Shown in pieces: positions 12,846 to 26,287 of a stretch of 64,000 bases of DNA (its first letter is position 1; each line of letters starts with the position of its first letter). Under the pieces are notes generated by a model that saw nothing but the letters and a program-made list of their open reading frames with translations, made no database searches and was not told the origin of the DNA. Both the position numbers and the translations under genes were made by a program. Source of the DNA: Parasponia andersonii (taxonomy: Eukaryota > Streptophyta > Magnoliopsida > Rosales > Cannabaceae); NCBI GenBank assembly GCA_002914805.1, contig JXTB01000583.1:1-64000 (forward strand), in the 5' to 3' direction.

Positions 12846-15080
12846 TTTTTAGTTTTCTAGCATCATGTTTTTATTGTTCATTCTTTTATATTATTGTTAG
12901 ATCGTTTAGGATACATTAAGGGTAATTTTAAAGTCCTGGACATGAATATGTATTTGTTTTCTAATTTTATATATCAATTTTTATATTTTTAGATTTGTTA
13001 TTATTCTTTCGTGCTTTGATTATGATTTCTATTTTGTGTGTTTAGATACGCAAGTAGATTATGCATGATAAATTTAGCTAATTAGGACTTTAGATATGTA
13101 ATTATCCATGATTTTTAATAATAGAAGCAAAATAATAGTGACAATTAATTTTTATAATTTAATTAATCTACAGTGAAAACATAAGTCTAGGTCAAGTAAT
13201 CTGTATATAATTATTGCTTAGATTTAACTTATTCTAATTTTTAATACATTGATCTAAACTAATCGAGTGGGCGCATAGGATATTACTTAACTAATAGAAT
13301 CTAGTTGGAGAGTTTGTTTTGTCCAGTGATAGTCGATAGAGTGCAGGGGTTGGTGAGCATGTATCTACTGCCTAGGGTTTGTAATTCTAAATAGTAGTTG
13401 AGTATATAATTTTGGTGAATAATTTGATAGGAATTTCCAATGGTGGAGAATATTGAATCTTTTACCAAGTTTACCTTATTGCTTTTGTTATTTTATTTAT
13501 TTTTTTGTTTTTATTTAGTTTTAATCTTTAGGATTAATAGTTTATTAATTAGACCAATTACACATATGGAATCGACTTTTCTTACCACTGTACCGAGGTT
13601 TCTCTAAAATTTCTAAGATAGTGACGGAAAGTATTATAAATTCTAATTTGACTGTGTTAACGACCGCTGTGAACCAAACTCTTATGTGGAGGTGTGGAGT
13701 GAACCGTGGGTTCTCTTTATCGGATGGTTTTATTCTCTCCCTTGCTCCCCATGCCATCACGAGGGAAAGCACTTTAGTTCGTGACTTGGTAACCGTGTCA
13801 TGGGCTTGGAATATCTGCAGACTAAAGGATTTTTTTTTTTTTTTTTGGATGAAGTTTTAGTGCAGGCCATCATTAGGATTCCCACTTCTCCAAATATTCA
13901 TCACTATAGTGCCTAATGATTCTAGGCCTTGTTTTCAGATAAGGGTTTCACTATCAAGAGAATATCAAGCTGTTATACATACTAATACTCCCCAACAGAA
14001 CCCCCTCTTGTTAAGGGCTTGGAAAGCAACGTTACATCCTAGACACAAGCTGCTATGATAGTGGGCTCTAAATAGTGGTCTACTGACCAGAACCAGATTA
14101 AGCTCAATTTTCCTTATTGAGGACTTGACCTGTCCCATGTGCCTGTAAAGTGAGGCAATTTTGCCTCATAGCTAAGCAACTCTAGTTTTCTTCTTGTTAA
14201 GGTATCCACTGTGATGCTTATGACTTTCTCTCGATGGTCGATTACTTCATCAGTTTGGTGGATGGATAAATTATACCCAAGGAGTATCCTAATTTTGAAG
14301 AGCTATTGTTGTTTTCTTCTGTCTACTTAGGAGAAATTATGGCAGGAATGGAACTGTATTGTGCATGGTGGAACTCCAAAAGGTACGACTGTACTAGCGA
14401 GAAAGGTGTCTTTTTAACGTGGCTCTTTATGCCCATCCCTAAGCTCCATACCCCCTTTGCCCACGATGGAGTCCATCCCCTGGCCATGGATTAAGATCAA
14501 TACAGATGTGGTTACCCAACCTCACATTTTCCATTGGTGTTGGCATTGCAAGAAACGATCAAGGAGTGGCAATGGCAGCGTAGTCTGTTAATTTGATGTG
14601 TACTCATCCCCTTGTCGTTGAGACTGAAGTTATTTTGGTAGGTATTAAGTTGGCGCACTCCAATGGGTGGGAACCAATAATTATATAATCAGATTCCAAG
14701 GAAGCAGTGGAAGGAATCTCTAGGTCAATAAAGACAACTTCGTGGGTCATCAAGAATCTACTTAAGGTAATTTGTTCAGTACTTTCTTGTATCAAATTCT
14801 TAGATATCTGCCACCTCCCCAGGGAAGTTAATTTTTTTGCCCATAATTTAACTGCTTAGGCTGCAAGCTCTAGGTCGTTTGGTCTGTTGAATGTACAATC
14901 CATTCTTCCTTGTATATAGAGGAAGGGACATAGTATAAACTAATGCTGAGAGCTGTGTTTTTTGGAGGTCGCCTCTGTTTTGCGACTCTTGATTCCATGG
15001 GATTCTTTTGTTTCTGCCTCTGTGGCTACTATTTTTCTTCAATGAAGCTCTTATTATCAAACAAACAAAAAAAAAAAAAA
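10790..15080 (+). mobile_element. Decayed L1-type LINE (non-LTR retrotransposon)
   Basis: Pieces of a plant L1-type LINE appear in the expected order on the plus strand. About 10850-11260 matches the apurinic endonuclease: 'AIYGPPVVRDRSTFWDSL' and then 'ARLDRAMMTSGEW'. About 11670-12690 is reverse transcriptase: 'LDMERTYDRLDW', then '[20 protein letters not shown]', 'SFTHLTFADNLLLCGKATYK', and 'FFLAKWAWKVLEEVPSLW'. About 13680-14100 matches the region before RNase H ('LVRDLVTVSWAWNICRLKDF'). About 14490-14880 is an RNase H-like domain ('WIKINTD', 'SDSKEAVEGISRS', 'HLPREVNFFAHNL'). The 3' end is an A-rich tail at 15059-15080. The catalytic FADD box reads FADN, and in-frame stops and frame changes occur throughout, so the element is dead. 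A target duplication was not found. Confidence 0.88.
12690..13660. mobile_element. Unclassified AT-rich insertion inside the LINE
   Basis: LINE protein similarity stops after 'SWIWRAILKCQ' near 12690 and resumes near 13660 with 'TLMWRCGVNRGF'. In intact elements those two motifs lie only a few residues apart, so about 0.97 kb has been inserted. The insert is AT-rich, with a run of T at about 12818-12843 and no coding similarity. Its boundaries are approximate and no clear target duplication or terminal repeats were seen. The text around 13250-13450 vaguely resembles the untranslated or LTR part of a retrotransposon, but I cannot name a family. Confidence 0.5.
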
Positions 15081-15655
15081 GAGTGACATAATATTGTATA
15101 TTAGTCGTAAATATAAGTGATATACGGGCTAGTAAGTAACTTATCATGGATATAACGATAAGTATAGTACCTACAATACGTCATTTATAATAATGGTAAA
15201 TAAATTAATTTATCAGAAGTATAATAATAAATATATTATTATCAATAAGTTATATATTTTTTTTATGATCATGGTGTGATAAATAAATAATATATCACTT
15301 TATAATAATAATAATTAAAAATTTATCATAAATACGATAATAAATATGCCACTAATTATTAGAGATAAGTTTTTTTAATATTATAGTAAAGAAGTGATAT
15401 AGTAGCTTATAAAGTTGGTAAATAAGTACAGATAAACTCAAATTACTAAAATAAAAGAAAAGAAATATTTATTTATAAAATTAAAATATATATATACACA
15501 CACTAAATTATACCTCACTTTTGTTTTTTTTTTCTTTTATATATATATATATATACCCGGCCAAATTATAGCAAAAGTACAATTACTTATTATTACATTG
15601 AAGATGCTTCTAAAGAGCTATTGCAAAATCTCGAATTTTCCTTTTAAAATATTTT
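15081..15655. repeat. AT-rich spacer with a degenerate palindromic TTATCA...GATAA array
   Basis: Between the LINE tail and the solo LTR, about 15130-15370 contains many variants of a short near-palindrome built from TTATCA and its complement TGATAA, spaced a few tens of bases apart. The rest is AT-rich with TA microsatellites at about 15489-15500 and 15539-15556. No coding potential is visible. Confidence 0.45.
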
Positions 15656-17896
15656 TATCACGACCCAAATCCCAGGCTAATGGCAGAAGGAGAATTTCAC
15701 AAAGATGAGAAATTCATTGATTTATTTGAAAAGTGTCAAAAGTCCTAGTTTTATAAAACAGTCCATTTAAATAAAATAATTGAAATTTCATCCCGTGAAC
15801 CACTCCCACAGTTCGTATACACCATTAAACATAGATCGAATAATTATTTAAAAATATGAAATCACATATAAGTCCAAGCATTATCATCATTCACAACGAA
15901 ACTCAAATTCCAGAATGGTATACACAAGTTCTCAGATAAAATAAAAAGTAGTAATATTGGTTTAATTCTAACATAAAACCCAAACAATCCAAACACTATG
16001 ACAACAAGTTTCTAGCATTACCAAGATAACGAACTACAGTCAAAATGACCTCTTACTCCTCTTGATCACCAAGATCGCACTGGACACCACTTGAGGAAGA
16101 AGGTAGGGGGGGTGAGTATAAAATACATAGTAGGAAAAATAATTACCCAGTCGAAAATATTTAGTGATGGAGAATACCTGAATGGTTAGTTTAGTCCAAA
16201 ACATACATATATATATAATCCAAACCGGAAATCCATATATATATATATATATAAAGCAGTATAATCAAAATCATTCAATTCATATATGCACATGACACAA
16301 ATCAACCCATACTCATGAGCTCTCATCCTCTCATCTGTAGAAACCCAGGATGATGGCACTAAGTATGCCTAACAGCCTGCCTGACACCTAAGTCCATATC
16401 CGGAGGGGACACTCGTGTGTCGCCAACCAAATATGGAGGGGCAACCGAATTGCCTATGCCTACCAAATAGGGAGGTAATCAGAAGTAACAGAACCCCGCG
16501 CGAGTTTACAGACTCTACACCGACGGTGGGGCACGCAGTGCCATACTGTAAACCCACGATGCTAACACGGTGCTTATGTATGATCTTATGACACGTGCAA
16601 TACAGAATCGAAGTGTGAAAATAATTATGCTCGGATTTTTCGATAAAATCAGCATATTAGGTTTTATAGGAAAACGAGCAGCATAACGACCCTATTTTTA
16701 ATATACCTAAAATAATCTGCACTTGGAAAATTCCCAGAACAATACAATATGTATACATCATACAATCAATTCCCATCACAGATGTTAAAGAAAACTAAAA
16801 ATCATATTTGTTCTCATATGTTGCAGAAAATAAGTTTTATTCGAAAACGATATAAAACAGAGGTAATTGAGTCCCTACCTCGCTCGAATAGCGATACCGC
16901 GCTATTGAATCCTCAAGGTATCGTTGACGATCGCCCGAAGGGTCGAGAACCAATTCCAAGCCCTCGATCGTTCTCTTGCAAAAAACCAACTTCTCAACGG
17001 AGCTTCAATTCCTCAAACAGACTTCTTCACTGAATTCCTAGCACCCAAAATAGCTAGGGTAGACATATAACTTATCCAACTCGGGTTCGGGCCCACACAG
17101 GGCCGGTGGCACACAAATCGAGGCAAATCTCGACTGTCTGATCTCGATTTCTGTACCGGTCATCAACACATAGGCAATATATATATATATATATATATCA
17201 AATTTTCCCATTTACTGAGTACAATCCAAAAATGAGGTCAAAAACACAATCCAACGGTCGGATAAAAAATAACAACTATAAACTCGAAAGACCTAAAAAT
17301 AGTAACTTTCAATCCGGGCAAAATAGGGGTGAGATATATATACTTTGACAATTCTTGCGACGAGACTAATCCGACGGGACCAGTTGAAGGTCGAACGGAG
17401 GTTGGAATCGTCATCGGCGGCCAAAAATCTGAAATGGGCACTTCGTCTTCTCCGGCGACTGCAACAGCTCGGCGTCGACTCGGTGCGACATGGGGGAGCT
17501 CTGCCGGTGGGCTGCACGGGCGGACGACGCACGGGAGGCAAGTTGCGGCGGTGGCCCTCCTTCGGCCGAGGGAGATTCGAGAGAGAGAGAGAGAACGTCG
17601 GGGAAGCTGCGGCGGTGGCCCTTCTTTGGCCGAGGGAGATCAGAGAGAGAGAGAGAACGTCGGGGAGAGAGAGAAAGAGAGAGAGAGGACCCACGTGAGT
17701 GGGAATTTATGGGGCTATGCAATTTTTCAAAAAATTGCACTATAGTCCCCGGTTCTTAAATCTCTATCAATTCTATCTCTCAAAAATTATAATTTAGTTC
17801 TTTCGTACAAAATTTTTACAAATTAATTCCCCTAATATTATATCCAAAAAAATCGGTAGAATGTCCAAATTACCTTCCCAAATCTGGGTTTTTACA
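15656..17896 (-). mobile_element. Solo LTR, Gypsy-type (possibly Tekay/Del), copy 1
   Basis: On the minus strand this 2.24-kb segment begins TGTAAAAACCCAG and ends close to ...GTGACA-type sequence, the ends of a long LTR. It is flanked on both sides by ATTTT (15651-15655 and 17897-17901), a 5-bp target duplication, and has no internal region, so it is a solo LTR left by recombination. A GA/CT-rich and GC-rich part at 17400-17700 and a conserved stem-forming block at 16330-16570 recur in the copy at 26023-27783. The family assignment rests on LTR length and terminal sequence only. The preserved target duplication argues against great age, while clear differences from copy 2 argue against a very recent insertion. 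Confidence 0.82.
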
Positions 17897-18249
17897 ATTT
17901 TAAACCGGCATCAAATCAAAGTTTATAATTTATTTATTTCTTTAAAACGACATCTCTTGAATGTAATGTGGAAGTTTGGTCGAAGACGAAAAATGATGTC
18001 GTTCAGCAGCGAAATATCAAACATCCGTGGTTGCAGCAATGTTTCTCTCTAGCACTTTCTTTCTATAAAGCTGTCAATCATTACGTGTCTCTCTCTTTCT
18101 CTCTTCTCTCTCTTGTTTCATGAACAAATCTCTGGCAAAGAAGGCATCTCTTGCCAAAAACGACATAAAATAACAATTTTAAAAAAAAAAAACCAAAAAT
18201 CAGAAAACGAAATAAAATTATAATTAAAAAAGAAACCAAAAATCAGAAA
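17897..18249 (+). promoter_or_regulatory. Probable upstream region of the PRISE gene
   Basis: Sequence between the solo LTR and the CT-rich probable 5' leader. It contains pyrimidine-rich runs at 18088-18116 and A-rich stretches around 18178-18245. The LTR edge lies only about 350 bp upstream of the likely transcription start, so the element could influence this promoter. No firm TATA box was chosen. Confidence 0.4.
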
Positions 18250-19920
18250 GTCTCTCTCTCTCTCTCTCTCTTCAAGGCCATCTTCCAGAGACGTTTCTGT
18301 TTTCTAAGCCACTCCAGAAAAAGGTTAGCTAGTTTATTTTTATTTTTTTTTAATTTTAATTTTTCGTGACCATAAGGAGATGGGAAAACAATTACATATG
18401 CAGATTTTATTTATTTATTTATGAAAATTTTGTGAAAATGTGTCCAGAGGAGGAATTTAGTGATTGTGTAACTGTTGTTTGATTTAGCTAAATGGGATTT
18501 GATAATGCAAATACATTTCACCGTTATTTGATTTTGAGTGAGTGATCCTTGGTTCAGTGCGATTATTTATGGTATAAAATTAAATGGGTTCATCGCAAAT
18601 ATGCTAACAAAGCTTGGATTATCTTCATCCAGTGTGTATATATATGTATACACGCATGTACTATGCTACCCAATTGAAATTTGTACCTTACTTTATTATC
18701 AACTCAAACTTATGGGAACTGGGTATTATGTCATAGCTTTAATTCTTTGTCGTCGAAAGGTATTGAATTTGCAACTGAGTGTTTGTTTTTCGAAATAATT
18801 GTTGCTCCTTCCAATCTTATGCACTTGGAATCGATTTGTGTGAAATTTGGCTTCTGGGATGGTTGAATTTAGTTTCAGGCGTCTACTGGCCAACTGGATA
18901 TTGAAGGGCCTGTTGGGGCTTGCATTACTAGATGATAGTCGCACGTTAATGAATTCTTGAAGTTGAAATGTTGAGATACATAGTCTGTATTGAACACAAG
19001 AGAGCTTGTTTACGTTTAAAAGGTTCATTTTGATTCCTTTCCTTTAAAATCTTTCCTTTTTTTTTTTTTTTTCCATCTAAAGTTTGCAGATTTTGAAATG
19101 GGTTTCATTTGTTTTGTACTGTTTGTATAGAATTAGCTTGACAAATCTTAATTGGAGTTGTTTTTCCAATGATACNGGGGGGGGGGGTTACATTTCATTT
19201 TGTCTTTTTGTAATATCTTTGGCTTAAAGCAGTCTTTGTGTTCTGGGAAGGGTGTTGGTTATATCCCTAGTGGTATGAAGTTTTAAGTTAAACATGCTAA
19301 AATGGCTTTTCTATATTTTCACTTTGTTTTGATTGTGTTAACCTGTTCGTATTTGATGATTATGACATGATGTGATGCATCTGATACACAGGACCATCGC
19401 CACCATTAATTTGGTGTAATTGGTGTCATAAGGAATTCTTAGCATCATTTCATAATTTTTCTTCATGTTGTGTATCTTCTTCGATGCATGATTTGTTCAG
19501 TGATTGTTCTGTCGTTAATTGTTCAGGTAGGTTTTGTACTATGTTTTGCTCAGCCTCTCCAGTGGATGTATTATGATACATTCTTAGGGCCCTGATCCTT
19601 TGTTGTTGTGTGTGTGTGTGTGTGTTTGTTTCCTTTTTTTTTGGAAAGAAGGTTTACACCAAATAGACTGTAAACTATATTGAAATTTCAGTGGAAAGTT
19701 AAAAGGTTAGTGTAAACCTTTGGCATGCTAATCATAATAGCTTCAAGAACTTCGAGTGCAAAAGACTATATTTTTGTTTTCTCAAATCCGAAAGATTCTC
19801 CCCAAACTATATTTTTGTTTTCTCAAATATGAAAGATTCTCCCCAATTTTGATCTTATGTCCATGTTTATAATTGAGAATGTGATCGTTCTCCCTTTTTC
19901 TTTTTCCTTTCATGCCTCAG
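18250..19920 (+). other. Probable 5' UTR exon and long 5' UTR intron of the PRISE gene
   Basis: A CT microsatellite (about 18249-18271) is followed by a pyrimidine-rich leader that ends at a plausible donor (aaag/gttagc, near 18323). A strong acceptor, catgcctcag, lies at 19911-19920, 25 bp before the start codon at 19946. This implies a 5' UTR intron of about 1.6 kb, common in plant genes but not proven here. The intron contains a 41-bp tandem duplication (19765-19846), a TG run near 19608-19624, and one undetermined base at 19176 next to a G run. Confidence 0.55.
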
Positions 19921-19945
19921 GTTTTGAGTACTTCTGTTGTAGAAA

Positions 19946-21212
<1,267 letters not shown>

Positions 21213-22800
21213 AAATGCTGGAAAATGAGAGTGGTGGGTTCTTATGGTGGTTTGGGATATGAATATGTTTGTTGTGTATCTGTTTTGTTGTTGTTCTACA
21301 ATTTGCTCGTTTGGAAAATAAGCATGAACAAAGAGAAAGGGAGAAGCACTGGCTCAAAATCGAATAGAATGTTCTTGTGAATTACGGTACTAGCCTGAGT
21401 TTGTGTAGAATAATGTATTTGCTCTCAAAGGCTTCCCTTGTCTAAGTATCCATTATGTCAAAATCTGAAGCTGTACAAATACTTGAAGATATGCCATATA
21501 AATCATGGTTTCATTTATTTTGTTTGTAATTGTACTGTGATACCGCATATTCATTCTATTCTTTGGTAGACAATTTTTGTTGTAACATGGCTTGTTGAGA
21601 AGCTCCTGGTTGTCTTGACCCTCAAAGGTATTGCCAAAGAATCGTTTGAGGTCTTGTAATGCCTCCCAAGTCTCACAGAAGCTGTCGTTTTCAGCTTGAT
21701 TCTCTAACTGTAGTTTAGTTGACTTCAGCTATTAGTGTATTCTTAAAGGCTTTACAAGTTCAGTTGGTATATTATAGAATATTGGGTCATCTGACTAGTG
21801 GTTAATCACTTAGTCTTGCTGTTTGGACGGCAATGATGTGGGGAAATGGACCTGACGAGGAGTAATTTGGCTATTTTCAAAATATTTCAGGAATGTCACA
21901 ATGTTAGTGACAATTGGTCACAATATATATATAAATATATATATATATATTTGTTGTTGCTACTTAAAAAAACGAATACTCACGATAATTATAACTATAA
22001 ATATATGACTAATCTAGGATCATAAATATTATAACTCTTGGTCACTAATATAGTGACTGCCTGCTACTAATATTATGAAAATCATAAAGTCAATTCTCCA
22101 GAATACTTCTAAAAAAGTCATTTTACCTAACAACACTATTAGTCCATATTAGTCCATTGTACTGGATTAATACTTGGGAAATGGACCTGACTTGTGGTAA
22201 CTTAGACTCTAATAAATTTTTAGGAGCATTTTGAAAAATGTCATTTCTACTAGGCTCACATAATTTGTGATCAAAAATTATGATTTTTTTAGGACTAATC
22301 AGTGATTACAAATTGTGTGATCAATCCTTCACACAATACTGTAAGTCACACAATACTGTAAGTTTGTAACACTACCAGAAAAAAAGTCATGTTAGTCCAA
22401 ACTTTTACTACTTATGTCAATTTCCCTTTCCCTAATTTAGCCAGTGGTTGTATCCTTGCTATGTTCATATGGAATTCAGTGCTCATGAGCTAGGTCCATA
22501 TTGGCAGGGTCGTCCTAAAAAAACTAGAGTGTTTATAAGAAACGGTCTTTTTTTCTTTAATGACTAATTTAAAAAATAGCCATTTTTTACACTTATTTAA
22601 TAAATAACCATTTTACAATTTATTTTGATAAACAATCTTTTTTAGTTGATCAATTTTCCAAAAATTAAATCAATTTTTTTAAAAAATAAATCAATATATT
22701 TTGATATATTAATATGAAAAACAGCCATTTTTATCAGCGTTTGAAAAACGGCAATTTTGCAAACTATTATCCAAATTAGGCCATTTCCCTAAAAAGCCCT
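21213..22800. other. 3' flank of the PRISE gene and repeat-rich spacer
   Basis: The first few hundred bases are probably 3' UTR. A 16-bp phrase, gggaaatggacctgac, occurs at about 21841 and again at about 22175, each time followed by loosely similar text. A perfect 17-bp tandem duplication (cacacaatactgtaagt) lies at 22330-22363. At 22369, CACTACCAGAAAA resembles the end of a CACTA transposon, but no partner end was found. Short AGTGACNA-like motifs occur at 21910-22060. No gene is supported. Confidence 0.5.
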
Positions 22801-25800
22801 AAAAACTAGAGCATAGCCCAATAGGTTGGTGGACCTCCACAACATTGCATCTAACAAAGCCGAGGCAGTCTTAAATAACAAAAAGTTCACTTCAAGCACG
22901 TAAACACTGATCCGTGTACGAAATACAGTGATTTAACCTGCCCAAGTCCCAACTTAACCAGCACATTTAATAATTTTATTACATTTTTTTATAATAATAA
23001 TTTTATTACTTCTTTCGTCATCACCGCTGTCCCGGAATTTAACAACTTGAATTTAATAAGGGAGACATTGTACTTGAGTTAATTTCGATTTAGACGTCCC
23101 AATGCATGCATTTTCAGGCTTAATCCACCCTCTTTTCTCTCTATAATTGATAGACGAAACAAAAAAAAAAAAATAGAAATTAGAGGATCAACACTTTCGT
23201 TGCAAAAAGAAATTAGAAGAAAACCCAATGAAGTATTTTTGAATGTGCAAGAATAATATTTTGTTTTTTTAATTGTGGGCTGAGCCTGACGGGTTCATAA
23301 TTAGAGTTGGGAGCACATGGTGGTATTGTCCTTGGAAAAATATTTTGGTCATTAAAAGCTAAATGTTGACCATTTCCTCACCAACGACCACCACTCAACT
23401 CTTTGCTCCCAACATTCATGTGATGTCACATGTGTTCCCATGTTTCACATCTGATTCATCTCTCTACCCACTTGCCCAAGCAATTTTGACCCTCATTTTT
23501 CAATTTCTTAATACCCTTTCAGTTATTACAGTTATGGAGTTAGTTGCATTTATTTTGTTTTATATGGTCTGTATTATTTAGTATTAAAAAATAAAAGAGC
23601 AAAGAAATTTTTTTAATCATTAGTAGTACGAATCACACACAAATATATAATTAATTTCTAGAGTCAGATAGCAACACGATCTTTTCCAGGTATACATGGA
23701 CATCATATGATATATGAAACTAGGTAAATTTTGTCTTAATATTCATTCCCTCAGAAGCCATGTTATGCCTTTTCTTAATTTTGGTCTTTTCTTTAATTAT
23801 TTGTGTTAGATTTATGATTTGTTTCTTAGCATTCAAAACGGATTCAAAAGGTAAACTCTAGTTGCATGACAGGGCATTTATTGGGAATTTTAATTTTAAC
23901 TTAGCTTTACTTACATTGATCAAACCCAAGTTTCCTAGCCTTGAAATTTGTACAAATGAAAAGTAACGCTACATGTACTTTTTTTTTTTCAATCGAAACT
24001 CTGGATATACTAATGACTAATATGCTATGCTTTGTTTATTCTATATATACATATATGGCTTTTAAGTAATATATAACGGGCATTAACCGAGGTATTTTTT
24101 TAAACTATATATTATTTTGTTTAATTAAAAATCATTTTAAAAAGAAAAAATTATTAAATAATAAGTATTTATTTTATTATTATTATTTTTTAACTATTAA
24201 AATTATGATAATCATTAAATAATAATCTAACGACTAAAAAAGTAAATATATTTGCATTTCATACGAGATTACAAACTTTAATTTAAATTAAGAATTCCCA
24301 TGCAAACTCTGCAACGAAATTAAAACTATTATGGGGAATGATCTGCTGAATCACGTAGGTATGAAAAGTACTCTACTATTAGTGAACAATGTTTATGTAC
24401 ATCATATAACTTATATGAGATTCTATCGGTTCTGGCTATTATTTTGATTTGGTCTTCAAAAACCTGCACCGGGAATCTTGTGATATTACTGCCTATGAAT
24501 ATATTTTAGATTCTTCTTTACATTAGCCAGGTGACCTATAGATATGACCATCAATTTATCGCTTATTTTATTTTAAGAAAGGAAAAGCAAATTAAAACGC
24601 CTAGGTTGCAATTAATTAACATATGAATTAGAGTGCTCTTAAGTAGCTGTAAAGGCCCTTAGCCCGTAGGAAACTAATTAATAACAATTTCCTCCCAAAA
24701 CTACTAATTTGAAGTCCAATATTTTTTTCCCTATTAAAAAACGACAAATTAAAAAAAAAAACACGAGTTCATATGTTAAGCAATAATTCAAGATACAAGG
24801 GAGTAAAGTAGAAAATAATGGTATCTCCTCTTATAAACACTAAAATGAGAAGATTATTAGTAAGTGTATTTTCAAGATTGACCAAAATCGTAAAATAGCC
24901 CTAGAAAATTTTCAAATAATTATTCCCTTTTTTCTTTTCTTTTCTTTTGTTCTTGTGTAAAACTTTATCAAGAGCCAACCACCAAATTATATATTAATGT
25001 GATTCTAACATAAAAATACTAAAAGCCGTATGGTGTGATTATTCACGTGGTAGTAAATGTTATAAGGGCAAACAGGAATTTAATTAACAAGAAAGATCCA
25101 AGTAGAATAAAATAGACGAGGTTGATGGCAAAAGAAAGATTTTGGTTGGTGCCTAAACCAATACCCCACCATACCATTTGGATGCATGATGATATGATTT
25201 AATTACGTACATATACACTTGATTTATTCATGTCAACCGACATAATTAGCCGAATCTAATTATTGGAAACTGTGTCATATTAATATGGAAATGATTTAAC
25301 AAGAGTACGAGAGGCCAACCAGATTAATGATTTTAGTTAAATATATATTCCACTTTATTTGGTGCTTTCTAATATTAATTGATAATATATTCTATTACAA
25401 ATGCATCATTTTTTTGTTTAATTTTTGATGAGATTCTTTTTCTTCTTTTGGTTTTCTTTTGACAAACCCCACCAAAATAGAAAATAGAAGAAAAAACAAA
25501 AGAAAAATGAAAGAAGTATTAGAAATTTTTAGGCCTTATTCAAAAAAGCAAATGATCATTGTCCGGATGTTCTTGTGTGCACAATAATTAAGATTATATT
25601 GAAAAAGAAATAAAAGGTGCAAATGATTGAAGTGCTCGTGTACCAACTGATTTTGATCAAAGTCGTTATAGTCTTGATTAGGTCACATGCAAGGTCCTAT
25701 GTAGGTCATCTTAGCAGACCTTTTGTTTTTTTTTCCCCCTACAATTAATGACACTTTCCCTTTTTACAACATTTTCCCAAATCCTGTCAAAGCCTTGAAG

Positions 25801-25997
25801 TTCTATTTTCCTTTTGCCCAGGCTTCCTCCATATCTCTCTCTCTCTCACAGTCCCCTTCAATATCGATCATGACTAAATTTTTACTTAATTTGTTTGATA
25901 GGCTTAAAATTATGTTGTTTTAATTCGGCATAAAGCATGGCATAATGCTAAGTCTCATTAGAACTAGTTAAGTGAATAGGGGATAGCAGGGACTGAG
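22801..25997. other. AT-rich intergenic spacer
   Basis: AT-rich sequence with A and T homopolymers and no open reading frame that resembles a protein I know. A CT run at about 25835-25848 and pyrimidine-rich text near 25720-25760 were noted. I see no RNA gene or recognisable transposon. Confidence 0.6.
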
Positions 25998-26022
25998 TAG
26001 GGATGTAAGCAGAGTAGGGCGG

Positions 26023-26250
26023 TGTAAAAATCAGGATTTTTGGAGGATAATTTAGACATTTTACTAATTTTTGGATATTATATTGGGTGAATTAATTTGC
26101 AAAAATTTTGTATAGAACGACTAAATTGTAAATTTTGGAGGACTGAATTGATAGAGAATTGGGAACTAAAGACTATAGTGCAAATTTTTTAAAAAATTAC
26201 ACAGTCCCTTACTTATCCCACGTGGGCTCTACCTCCCACTCACTCACTCA

Positions 26251-26287
<37 letters not shown>

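Noticed and set aside
17293-17759. Several overlapping open frames of 89-138 codons, Arg/Ser/Glu-rich
   Set aside because: They lie in the GA/CT-rich and GC-rich part of solo LTR copy 1 on both strands and reflect low complexity, not a gene.
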